A DNA stretch of 64,000 bases, taken from contig JAFRZW010000005.1 of assembly GCA_017442365.1 (NCBI GenBank), positions 50,842-114,841 of the forward strand, written 5' to 3'. Below, piece by piece: positions 45,727 to 53,137 of the stretch. Position 1 is the stretch's first letter. Every line of letters starts with the position of its first letter. This DNA comes from Rikenellaceae bacterium. Its GTDB lineage: Bacteria > Bacteroidota > Bacteroidia > Bacteroidales > Rikenellaceae. The position numbers and the translations under genes were made by a program. The notes below the pieces were generated by a model. That model made no database searches. It was not told the DNA's origin and saw only the letters and a list, made by a program, of their open reading frames with translations.

Positions 45727-46110
45727 ATGGCAGAAATTGAGAAGACCAGATATAACGATGCTGAGTTGGCCGAATTTAAGGAGCTGATTTTGCAGAAGTT
45801 GGAGAGCGCACGCCACGACTATGAGCAGTTACGCGCTACCATAACACATAGCGCCGGTAATGATACCGAAGATACTTCACCGACGTTCAAAGTGCTCGAA
45901 GAGGGCGCAGCGACTCTCTCGAAGGAGGAGTGCGGTCGCTTGGCACAGCGTCAGTTGAAGTTTATCCGCAACCTCGAAATGGCGTTGGTGCGCATCGAGA
46001 ATAAGACTTACGGTATCTGCAAGGATACGGGTAAGCTGATCCCGAAGGAGCGCCTGATGCGTGTTCCGCACGCTACGCAGTGCATCGAGGCTAAGGAGGG
46101 TCGTCGTTAG
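45727..46110 (+). CDS. TraR/DksA-family regulator
   Basis: A 127-aa DksA-like protein that should insert its N-terminal coiled coil into the RNA polymerase secondary channel. Residues 1-80 are helical (YNDAELAEFKELILQKLESA, GNDTEDTSPTF as the coiled-coil tip). The end resembles the DksA zinc finger (ALVRIENKTYGICKDTGKLI, PKERLMRVPHATQCIE) but keeps only one cysteine of each CxxC pair. The protein still matches the Bacteroidota form, which commonly has a degenerate finger. It lies 87 nt after ileS, probably with its own expression. Confidence 0.88.
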   Translation: MAEIEKTRYNDAELAEFKELILQKLESARHDYEQLRATITHSAGNDTEDTSPTFKVLEEGAATLSKEECGRLAQRQLKFIRNLEMALVRIENKTYGICKDTGKLIPKERLMRVPHATQCIEAKEGRR

Positions 46111-46268
46111 TACGATCCACACTCTGGGTATAGCGCGGTGGATCGTAAGCTGCATATATAATATAGGTATGCACCAATAGTGGGCGTGCCTATGTGAATT
46201 GTGGCGCGATGCAAGGCCTGTCGAACGAAATGAGCGATACTCTCGTGATGGGAGAATCGCTCGTTTTT
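46111..46268 (+). terminator. hairpins and terminator after the dksA-like gene
   Basis: A 10-bp perfect inverted repeat (46111-46120 with 46138-46147) starts right at the stop codon, followed by an imperfect hairpin near 46167-46192. A long stem (GAGCGAT...TCGCTC, about 46223-46262) then ends in T7. The last is the probable terminator. No gene is seen. Confidence 0.6.
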
Positions 46269-46300
46269 TTGTGGTGCAGCGAGTAAAAGTTGCCGAAAAG

Positions 46301-46332
46301 TTTGGCGGAGTAGCCAAAAAGTGATACATTTG
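46301..46332 (+). promoter_or_regulatory. promoter of the barrel protein gene
   Basis: TTTG (46301-46304), a 20-nt spacer and TACATTTG (46325-46332). Confidence 0.7.
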
Positions 46333-46374
46333 TTATGTAATTCACTTGAAACTAATCATTAAACCAAATAGAAA

Positions 46375-47103
46375 ATGAAGAAAACATTACTTGTGATTTT
46401 GGCTGTGCTGTGTGGTTTGAGTGCAATGGCACAAGATGAAAAAGCGATCAAAACTCGTCGTCCGAAGTATGTCAATCTGGGCTACGTATTGCAGCAGGAC
46501 GTAACGCTCGAAACGGGCGAAGTGTTGAAACCTGAGTTTGGAGCTACGCTCAATCGCGGTCGTACCTACTATCTGCATAAGCGCCCGATTGCTAAATTCC
46601 TCAGCTTCGGTATCGACGCAACGTGGATCGATCTGAACTACGCAATGTATAAGCCCCACAAGTTTATGACCTACGACGAAACCTCTCTGCACCAAGCCGA
46701 AATCGCTATGCAGGTTGGTCCGTCGATCACGCTGACACCCGCTAAACGACTGCAATTGCACCTCTACGGTCGTTTTGCTCCTACTTTTGCACTCCGCTAT
46801 GTGGATAAGAAGGTGGGCGGTAACTACGCTTCGATGTTCGTAGCCGGTGGTAATCTGTCGTTCGGTTTCTTTGGTGTTGGTGTCGAGTACCGCAAGGGCC
46901 CCAAGATGGGCTACAAAGAGTTTGGCGGCGGCAAGTTGAAAGGCGTTATTGATAATATTATCGGTGGCGAAGATGAACCGACCGAGGCATTCGTAAGTCG
47001 CGCAACCGAGGGTTCGACCGAAGGTACGACCGAGGTTAATCCATTTTTCAGCAAGAACAATCTGCTTGAAGGAATGCGTGTCTATATCACTTTCCGATTC
47101 TAA
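46375..47103 (+). CDS. outer-membrane beta-barrel-like protein
   Basis: A 242-aa exported protein with signal peptide MKKTLLVILAVLCGLSAMAQ. The mature part has amphipathic strand-like segments (YVNLGYVLQQDVTLETGEV, FAPTFALRYVDKKVGGNY, GNLSFGFFGVGVEYRKG) and ends in VYITFRF, with the terminal Phe typical of barrels recognised by BamA. An acidic Thr/Glu-rich loop (TEGSTEGTTEV) precedes the last strands. The specific family is not recognised. It is a single gene with its own promoter and terminator. Confidence 0.7.
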   Translation: MKKTLLVILAVLCGLSAMAQDEKAIKTRRPKYVNLGYVLQQDVTLETGEVLKPEFGATLNRGRTYYLHKRPIAKFLSFGIDATWIDLNYAMYKPHKFMTYDETSLHQAEIAMQVGPSITLTPAKRLQLHLYGRFAPTFALRYVDKKVGGNYASMFVAGGNLSFGFFGVGVEYRKGPKMGYKEFGGGKLKGVIDNIIGGEDEPTEAFVSRATEGSTEGTTEVNPFFSKNNLLEGMRVYITFRF

Positions 47104-47126
47104 TCGAGCGTCGATCGAATTGAAAA

Positions 47127-47168
47127 ACTCCCCGCCCTCCGATACAGAAGGGCGGGGAGTTCTGTTTT
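47127..47168. terminator. strong bidirectional terminator
   Basis: A 12-bp perfect GC-rich stem (47127-47138 with 47149-47160) flanked by A5 and a T-rich run, between two convergent genes. Confidence 0.85.
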
Positions 47169-47181
47169 GTTTGAGTGGCGA

Positions 47182-47634
47182 TTACTTGACCACTCGTACC
47201 AAGTCGTAGTTGAGCGAGCTCTGAGGTGCGGTCAGTGTGCTGTCGCACATTCTGAGTGTCGAGTCGTTGATGATCTGTAAATAGGTGTCGGGATCACCAT
47301 CGTCCGATATCAGATGGTAGCCACGTCGCGTGCCGATCGTGATCTGTTGCTGACGTCCGTGGTTGTCGAATGTCGCGTCGAGCCCTGCCCCGTTGCCATC
47401 GATATAGACCATTCGTAGCGCAAAAAGCGTATCCGAGCCCACGATCGAGTCGTTGAGCGTCAGTGTGTAATCGATCCCCGAGCAGTCGGCTGCGGGGAGC
47501 AGACCGCGATAGGTCGCAGGTGCGAGTTGATCTGTTGCAGGCGTGAGAGCCTCACTCTCCCTCTCCTTGTGCTCCTGGATTACAAAAGCGATCAGGATTG
47601 CCGAGAAGATAATGGTTGGAATGAATTTTCGCAT
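47182..47634 (-). CDS. NlpE-like envelope protein
   Basis: A 150-aa protein with one N-terminal hydrophobic segment (IPTIIFSAILIAFVI), a signal anchor or uncleaved signal. The rest resembles the NlpE N-terminal domain: YRGLLPAADCSGIDYTLTL, FALRMVYIDG, a GRQQQITIGTRRGYHLIS strand pair, and TYLQIINDSTLRM. In E. coli NlpE this motif is LPCADCEGI with a CxxC; here the first cysteine is Ala. Copper or surface sensing, known for NlpE, is therefore uncertain. It probably lies in its own transcript, downstream of dsbD on the same strand but separated by a terminator. Confidence 0.65.
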   Translation of the reverse strand: MRKFIPTIIFSAILIAFVIQEHKERESEALTPATDQLAPATYRGLLPAADCSGIDYTLTLNDSIVGSDTLFALRMVYIDGNGAGLDATFDNHGRQQQITIGTRRGYHLISDDGDPDTYLQIINDSTLRMCDSTLTAPQSSLNYDLVRVVK

Positions 47635-47663
47635 AATCGTTTCGTGTTACAAATATTGTACAA

Positions 47664-47703
47664 AAAAACGACGACCACACCTGAGCAGATCGTCGTTTTT
47701 TTT
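47664..47703 (-). terminator. terminator of dsbD
   Basis: An 11-bp stem (47664-47674 with 47690-47700) with A/T runs on both sides, 17 nt beyond the dsbD stop. Confidence 0.7.
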
Positions 47704-47719
47704 GTGTCGATCTCGCGAC

Positions 47720-49774
47720 CTATTTCAATGCCGAGTAAGCCTCCTTGCCTCGGTTGAGAAAATCGATAAAGTTTTCGATATCAAGGTCGTACGAGTGCGA
47801 TGCCAACACGTTGCCCTCGCCATCGAGGATCAGGTAGTTGGGCTGAGCCGCGATGTTGTATCGCTCGAAAACCAAGTTCGAGTTGATCTCGCCGATGGTT
47901 TTGAGCACCTTGCCATTGGCATTGGTTGTCCAGTCCTCTTCGGCAGCCTTCTGGCGGCTATCGCCAAAGAGTGCCAGCAGCACGAAGTCCTCGCGCATAC
48001 TCTCCAAGATACGGCTGTCGCACCAAACGCGCTCCTCCATCTCGCGGCAATTGACACAACCCAGACCCGTAAAGTCGAGGAACAGGGGCTTGCCTGCCTT
48101 GCGAGCTGCTGCTAATGCCTCCTCATAGTCGTAGAAACCCGACAAGCCGTGAGGCATATGCAGTACGTCGCTATATTTGGGTGCCTTGCCATCGACCGTC
48201 AGCACGTCGTCAGTAGTAACAGCTGCTGCCGTTCCACCCGAAGTGAGCACGAAATCCTGCGTTGCCATCGGGGGCAGGTAGCCCGTCATCTTCTTCAACG
48301 GAGCACCCCACAGACCGGGGATCATATAGGTTACGAAGGTGAACGACGCGATGGCCAGAGCCAAACGCGGAACCGAGATATACTTCACCTCGCTATCGTG
48401 TGCGAACTTCAACTTGCCAAGCAGATAGAGACCGAGCAACGTGAAGACTACGATCCAGATACCCAAGTAGATCTCACGGTCGAGCAGTCCCCAATGGTAG
48501 GTCTGATCGGCGGTGCTGAGGAACTTGAAACCGAGAGCGATCTCGATGAAACCCAACACAACCTTAACCGAGTTCAGCCAGCCGCCACTCTTCGGCATCT
48601 TTTGGAGCACCGAAGGGAAGAGTGCGAACAGCACGAAGGGCAGGGCAAAGACGGTCGAGAATACCAACATCGTCAGGATCGGAGTCCAGATATCGTTGTT
48701 GGTCGATACGGCGCCGATGATTGCACCTCCCACGATCGGACCTGTGCACGAGAACGATACGAGTACCAGCGTCAGCGCCAGGAAGAATACGCCTAACAGA
48801 CCTTTGCGATCCGAGTTCTGGTCGCTCTTATTGACCCACGAGTTGGGCAGCGTGATCTCGAATGCACCGAAGAACGATGCCGCGAAGACCATAAATACCA
48901 GGAAGAAGATCGTATTGGGCAGCCAATGTGTTGCCAGCCAGTTGAAAATGTCGGCCGTAACCGTTGCGCCACCAACTACGCGCGTGATCAGAATCAGCGC
49001 CGCAATGGGCAGCGTGTAGAGCGCAACGATGAACACTCCGTAGAGCAGCGCGCGCATCTTGCCGCCCTCGCCACCCTTGACGAAGAACGATACGGTCATC
49101 GGGATCATCGGGAATACGCACGGTGTGAGCAGTGCAGCCAGCGCCCAAGCGGCAGCAGCCAGCAGGGTGCTCCACAACGAGCTGTTGTCCTTCTCCTCCT
49201 CGACGGGTGCAACGGTCTGGTCGGTTGCAGGCTCTTCGGTGGTTGGAACAATCTCCTCGGCAGCAGTTGCGTCATCTGCAACCTCCTCATTAGTAGCCTC
49301 TTCGGTCTGGCTTACACCCTTTGCTGCTCCAATCTTAACCGTCAGATCCTCGCTTGCGGGAGGCAGACAGCTCTGATCGTTGCAGGCACCATAATATACA
49401 TTGATAGCCAGCGTCTTAGGCTCAGCATCGGCCTTCACTTTCTGGGTGAAAACGACCGTACCCTCCCACGTGCCGATCTCGGCCTCATAGACATCGTCGA
49501 AGGCGCGGTGAGGGGCCTTGCTTGCGGTGATTTCGCCCACCTTCTCGGCGCCATCAATGGTGATCTCGGTAGTCGAGATAAAGAGATCCTCGGCGTAGGG
49601 GCCGAAGTCGTAGATGTGCCAACCCTCTTCGATTGTAGCCGTCAGGCGCACCTCATAGGTCGTGTCGTCAGCCTCGATGGCCGTTGCCGACCACTTGACG
49701 GGCGCAGGTGCGGGTTGTGCCATTGCTACCATACCACAGAGCAGGGGCAGTAGCAGTGCGATAAATTTCTTCAT
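47720..49774 (-). CDS. dsbD: thiol:disulfide interchange protein DsbD
   Basis: Transfers electrons from cytosolic thioredoxin across the membrane to periplasmic thiols. The 684-aa protein has the three expected modules. A signal peptide and N-terminal DsbD-alpha-like domain include YYGACNDQSCLPP. The central eight-helix domain (about 235-500) carries the redox cysteines in LLTPCVFPMIPMTVSFF and SFSCTGPIVGGAIIG. The C-terminal thioredoxin fold has CVNC in DFTGLGCVNCREMEE. An acidic linker (EEATNEEVADDATAAEE) follows the first domain. ATG 49774 starts the signal peptide; the longer frame overlaps the promoter. Confidence 0.94.
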   Translation of the reverse strand: MKKFIALLLPLLCGMVAMAQPAPAPVKWSATAIEADDTTYEVRLTATIEEGWHIYDFGPYAEDLFISTTEITIDGAEKVGEITASKAPHRAFDDVYEAEIGTWEGTVVFTQKVKADAEPKTLAINVYYGACNDQSCLPPASEDLTVKIGAAKGVSQTEEATNEEVADDATAAEEIVPTTEEPATDQTVAPVEEEKDNSSLWSTLLAAAAWALAALLTPCVFPMIPMTVSFFVKGGEGGKMRALLYGVFIVALYTLPIAALILITRVVGGATVTADIFNWLATHWLPNTIFFLVFMVFAASFFGAFEITLPNSWVNKSDQNSDRKGLLGVFFLALTLVLVSFSCTGPIVGGAIIGAVSTNNDIWTPILTMLVFSTVFALPFVLFALFPSVLQKMPKSGGWLNSVKVVLGFIEIALGFKFLSTADQTYHWGLLDREIYLGIWIVVFTLLGLYLLGKLKFAHDSEVKYISVPRLALAIASFTFVTYMIPGLWGAPLKKMTGYLPPMATQDFVLTSGGTAAAVTTDDVLTVDGKAPKYSDVLHMPHGLSGFYDYEEALAAARKAGKPLFLDFTGLGCVNCREMEERVWCDSRILESMREDFVLLALFGDSRQKAAEEDWTTNANGKVLKTIGEINSNLVFERYNIAAQPNYLILDGEGNVLASHSYDLDIENFIDFLNRGKEAYSALK

Positions 49775-49815
49775 ATTTCGAATAGTTTTAATTTTTGTAC
49801 AAAATTTCACATTCG

Positions 49816-49846
49816 CAAAGATACGATAAACAATTCGAAATCACAA
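49816..49846 (-). promoter_or_regulatory. promoter of dsbD
   Basis: Minus-strand TATCTTTG (49816-49823) and TTG (49844-49846), spacer 20 nt. Confidence 0.65.
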
Positions 49847-49924
49847 TATAAAAAACGCGCGTGTGCGTGTATAATTTCAGCGCAGGTGTTCTAACTCGGT
49901 GTCGATTCGCTGGTGTGGAAGCAA

Positions 49925-49952
49925 TAAAAAAAACCTCGCCGAAGCGAGGTTT
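49925..49952 (-). terminator. terminator of the DUF4332 gene
   Basis: A 9-bp stem (49931-49939 with 49944-49952) followed by a T8-type run on the minus strand. Confidence 0.75.
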
Positions 49953-49978
49953 GCTCTGTAACTCAACGAGTTGGTTGA

Positions 49979-50386
49979 TTAGTAGGTCATAACAGCGGGC
50001 ATCGTCTTAGCCTCGTCCACCATCTTCTGAACCTCCTTTACAGCGGGCACGCGGCCTACCAGGTTCTTTTCAGCATTAACCTCCTCCATCTTAGCAACGA
50101 GGTTAGCGGGTACGCGGTGCGACAGCTCCTTAACGGTATCAACGCCGGCAGCCTCCAACAACTCAGCGAACTGAGGACCTACGCCGTGGATACGGAACAG
50201 GTCAGCGTGGTTGGTCCACTTCAAGATCAGCTTACCCGAGATCTCGGTAGCCTCTTCCAACTCTTTGCGGCCTTTGGGGTTAGCGCACTTTGCGAGCAAC
50301 TGCTCGGGGGTCTTGATACCTGCGGCGATGAGCTTCTCTGCATATACCTCACCTACGCCTTCGATGTCGATAATTTTGTATGCCAT
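49979..50386 (-). CDS. DUF4332 / helix-hairpin-helix protein
   Basis: A 135-aa protein made of two HhH-like units: IIDIEGVGEVYAEKLIAAGI with TPEQLLAKCANPKGRKELEE, then LFRIHGVGPQFAELLEAAGV with TVKELSHRVPANLVAKMEEV. The repeated hGVGxxxAxxLxxAGI motif resembles the DNA-binding hairpins of DUF4332 proteins and of RNA polymerase alpha-CTD. The role is unknown; nonspecific DNA binding is likely. It is a single gene, divergent from the DUF6377 regulator. Confidence 0.8.
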   Translation of the reverse strand: MAYKIIDIEGVGEVYAEKLIAAGIKTPEQLLAKCANPKGRKELEEATEISGKLILKWTNHADLFRIHGVGPQFAELLEAAGVDTVKELSHRVPANLVAKMEEVNAEKNLVGRVPAVKEVQKMVDEAKTMPAVMTY

Positions 50387-50511
50387 AGTTTTAAGTATTT
50401 AAGTGTAAATTTTGGTCGAATTTACAAAGAAAATACGGAACTACCAAATATGAGCGACCAAACGTACTATTTTTTTTGTGATATTTGTTTTTGGAGGGTT
50501 CTGCGGCCAGA

Positions 50512-50543
50512 TTTGCAAAGCTCATAAAAAAGTTGTAATTTTG
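50512..50543 (+). promoter_or_regulatory. promoter of the DUF6377 gene
   Basis: TTTG (50512-50515), a 20-nt spacer and TAATTTTG (50536-50543), about 20 nt before the ATG. Confidence 0.7.
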
Positions 50544-50562
50544 TTTCCAAAGAATTGAATGT

Positions 50563-52218
50563 ATGCGCCGTTTATTGATCTTGATATTGTCGGTTGTGCC
50601 CGTTTTGGGCTATTCGATTGGGGTCGAGAGCACCGTTTCGTTGCTCGATCGACTTGATAGCGCATTGGCCCATAGCGAGGATTATGCGTCGATGCGACTC
50701 GCTCGTGTGGCCTCGATGAAGCAGGTGCAACTGTCGCCCCACATCACCGACGAACAACTCTACGACCTGAACGTGGCGATCGCACGTGAATTTGAGGTCT
50801 ATCAGTTCGATTCGACCATCAACTATTACTATTGGAATCTTGGTATCGCACGTGAGTTGCAGGATCAATACCGTGAGAATGAGTCGCTTATAGCGCTCGG
50901 ACGTGTGCACGCAATGGCGGGCTACTACCTCGATGCCAACAATATGCTCAATGTCCAACTCGATACGCTCGCTCTCGACCATAGCCTTATGGACGACTAT
51001 TATTGGGCTCAGTATTGTCTTAATAATCAGATGTATAGGGAGTCGGGCAACTTGGCCACGACATTGGGACAGAAGGTCGAATATTATCGCAATCGGTTGT
51101 TAGAGATTCTGTCGGTCGATTCGTTCGAGTATCGCATCTTGCGAGTGCGTCAGTTCTTGGAGCGCGGCGAGGTCGATAAGGCCGAGCGCGTGTTGATCGA
51201 TATGCTTGATACTAAGGTAGATACGCAGGAGCAGATCCTCGTTACACATCACCTTTCGGAGGTCTATGAACGTACGGGGGATAAAGAGCTGCAACTGCAT
51301 TTCGCAACTCTGGCTGCATTAGGTGAGGTCCGTTTGGCGGTGCGCGATAATCTTGCACTTAACGACTTGGCTGTCAGGTTGTTCGACAATGGCGATGTTA
51401 CCCGCGCTTTCCGCCTGAGTCAGGCTACACTCGATTTTGCGTTGGCATATAACGGTAAATCGCGTGTGTGGCAGGTGGCGTCGATTCTGCCAACAATCGA
51501 GTCGGCTTATCGTGCCAAGCAGCAGCGACAGAACAATCAGATCTATATATTTATGACCATCGTGCTGGTTATGGCGATGATGTTGGTGGTGATCTACCTC
51601 GTGCAGATGATCCAGCGCGACAAACTCGACCGAACTCAGCAGCAGTTGCAAGAGGCCAACCGCAATTTGGTTGAGAATAACGAGAGCCTGCAAGTGGTTA
51701 ATAATCAGCTGAGTCAGCTGAATTGCGACATCGCCGAGGCCAATGCTGTGAAGGAGGAGTACATTGCCCTCTTCTTGCGCGTCTATTCTGAGTGTATCGA
51801 CAAGATGGACGGTCTGCAACGACGTGTGCGCAAGTTGGCGACGCACGAAAATATGGTCGAGTTGAAGCGCGAATTGTCGAAGAGTGATTTGGTTGATGAG
51901 GAGTTGGTCTATTTTTACGATATGTTCGACAACGCCTTTCTGCGTCTGTATCCCAATTTCGTCAGCGAGTTCAACTCGTTGCTTGAAGAGGATTCGCGCA
52001 TCGTATTGAAAAAGGACGAGAAGCTCAATACCGAGTTGCGTATTTTCGCACTGATCCGACTTGGTATCAACGACTCGTCGAAGATTGCAGCGTTGTTGCG
52101 CTATTCGGTCAATACGATCTATAATTACCGCGCCAAGGTCAAGAATAAAGCGTGTGTGTCGCGCGAGGAATTTGAGGAGCGAATCAAGAAGATCGGATCG
52201 TTCAAAAGTGTCAAATAG
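50563..52218 (+). CDS. DUF6377-type TPR transmembrane regulator
   Basis: A 551-aa protein resembling DUF6377 regulators of Bacteroidota. A signal peptide precedes a periplasmic helical region (about 25-320) with TPR-like pairs (AREFEVYQFDSTINYYYWNL, LIALGRVHAMAGYYLDANN). One TM helix follows (IYIFMTIVLVMAMMLVVIYL, about 327-346), then a cytosolic coiled coil (QQQLQEANRNLVENNESLQ). The C-terminal domain has a LuxR-like HTH, FALIRLGINDSSKIAALLRY then SVNTIYNYRAKVKNKA. This is consistent with sensing outside the cell and binding DNA inside. The ligand and targets are unknown. Confidence 0.85.
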   Translation: MRRLLILILSVVPVLGYSIGVESTVSLLDRLDSALAHSEDYASMRLARVASMKQVQLSPHITDEQLYDLNVAIAREFEVYQFDSTINYYYWNLGIARELQDQYRENESLIALGRVHAMAGYYLDANNMLNVQLDTLALDHSLMDDYYWAQYCLNNQMYRESGNLATTLGQKVEYYRNRLLEILSVDSFEYRILRVRQFLERGEVDKAERVLIDMLDTKVDTQEQILVTHHLSEVYERTGDKELQLHFATLAALGEVRLAVRDNLALNDLAVRLFDNGDVTRAFRLSQATLDFALAYNGKSRVWQVASILPTIESAYRAKQQRQNNQIYIFMTIVLVMAMMLVVIYLVQMIQRDKLDRTQQQLQEANRNLVENNESLQVVNNQLSQLNCDIAEANAVKEEYIALFLRVYSECIDKMDGLQRRVRKLATHENMVELKRELSKSDLVDEELVYFYDMFDNAFLRLYPNFVSEFNSLLEEDSRIVLKKDEKLNTELRIFALIRLGINDSSKIAALLRYSVNTIYNYRAKVKNKACVSREEFEERIKKIGSFKSVK

Positions 52219-52412
52219 GCTGTTTGAAGAGCTTTTTGCACTGTTCTGCCTTGGTCTTGACCTAAAATTTATCCCTAAAAACGCCTATTTAGTCCCATCG
52301 TTGGTATATTCAATCCACTTTTTTTGAAGATCAATTTCTTCGTAAATTGCTGTCATATAGCCTTATGTGTTAAAAATGACCGCTAATTAATCTACATTTT
52401 GACCACTTGGCG

Positions 52413-52443
52413 TTGTGAGAGCCAATTAGTTGTCATACTTTTG
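52413..52443 (+). promoter_or_regulatory. promoter of the candidate sRNA
   Basis: TTG (52413-52415), a 20-nt spacer and TACTTTTG (52436-52443). No protein-coding frame follows. Confidence 0.65.
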
Positions 52444-52447
52444 CAAC

Positions 52448-52610
52448 GCGAATCGATATGAAGCACAATTCTGAGAAGGACTATTTTTTATTTTTGCTTC
52501 TGTGGGCAAGCGACCCGGATTCGCATCTGAACTAACCCGCCAATAATAGTTAGTTAGAAACGTTGTGTGGAGAATAGCGTGTACAGAGTTACGCGCTATT
52601 CGTTTTTTTT
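52448..52610 (+). ncRNA. candidate structured small RNA, about 160 nt
   Basis: Starts about 6 nt after a promoter and ends at a strong terminator. Visible helices: P1 GCGAATC/GATTCGC (52448-52454 with 52518-52524) closes a domain containing P2 GAAGCA/TGCTTC (52460-52465 with 52495-52500) and P3 GGG/CCC (52504-52506 with 52514-52516). P4 is AACTAAC/GTTAGTT (52530-52536 with 52549-52555). The terminator is GAATAGCG/CGCTATTC (52572-52579 with 52594-52601) plus T8. No ORF of note is inside. It is not a tRNA, tmRNA, SRP RNA or RNase P RNA by any motif I know. A 6S-like or Bacteroidales-specific RNA is possible. Confidence 0.6.
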
Positions 52611-52772
52611 GTGGCTATTGCAGTTTGGGCAGGGGAGCCTCCACCATTGGCTCGATAGCGTCTAAAACGGGCCTTGCGTGCCCTTCTGTTGGTGCTTTGA
52701 TGTATCTCTGCGCATACGCTTCTATCAGCGGCAGGAAACGGGGTATTATACGCCTCGTCAGCTGGCAATCAA

Positions 52773-52804
52773 AAACGCCCCCAACCGCAAGGTTAGGGGC
52801 GTTT
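52773..52804 (-). terminator. terminator of rpsU
   Basis: A GC-rich stem (AAACGCCCC-C-AACC with GGTT-A-GGGGCGTTT, one mismatch, GCAA loop), with a T5 run on the minus strand, 24 nt after the stop. Confidence 0.8.
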
Positions 52805-52827
52805 CATATTGGTTTGAGAGCTGAGTA

Positions 52828-53019
52828 CTACTCCTCGTCGCGCTGCATCTGCTCAACGTAGATAGCGTGCTGCATAGCCTCACGCTTAGCGATCGAAGGC
52901 TTGGTGAAGTACTGACGGCGACGAAGCTCCTTCAATACACCGGTACGCTCATACTTTCTCTTAAACTTTTTGAGAGCGCGCTCGATGTTCTCGCCCTCTT
53001 TTACAGGCATAATAATCAT
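52828..53019 (-). CDS. rpsU: 30S ribosomal protein S21
   Basis: S21, 63 aa, a small basic protein near the anti-Shine-Dalgarno end of 16S rRNA. The chain begins MIIMPVKEGENIERALKKFKRKYE split here as MIIMPVKEGENIERALKKF and continues TGVLKELRRRQYFTKPS, the full family pattern. The acidic C-terminus (EQMQRDEE) is common in Bacteroidota. It is well separated from its neighbours and probably monocistronic. Confidence 0.95.
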   Translation of the reverse strand: MIIMPVKEGENIERALKKFKRKYERTGVLKELRRRQYFTKPSIAKREAMQHAIYVEQMQRDEE

Positions 53020-53137
53020 TGTAGTAAATGTTTTTTATTGTTCTTATTTTTGTGTAATTCGTTGTTTTTGTGGAGGTTGTCCGACCTTCGGCGGGGCTTG
53101 CTGCTGGTGCCTTGACCATCGCGTACCAAAAAAGAGT

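Larger units (their letters stand above)
52219..52827. other. 609-nt gap: spacer, candidate sRNA, possible ORF remnant
   Basis: 52219-52410 is A/T-rich spacer with no recognisable gene or terminator apart from an 8-bp distant inverted repeat (52213-52220 with 52283-52290). A promoter, structured RNA and terminator occupy 52413-52610. 52615-52770 reads as a minus-strand open frame with protein-like composition but no start. The rpsU terminator lies at 52773-52804. Confidence 0.5.

Noticed and set aside
52565..52861. 98-codon plus-strand frame in the sRNA/rpsU gap
   Set aside because: It crosses the sRNA terminator and the rpsU terminator and coding end, and has no family features. Only the antisense reading (52615-52770) looks protein-like.
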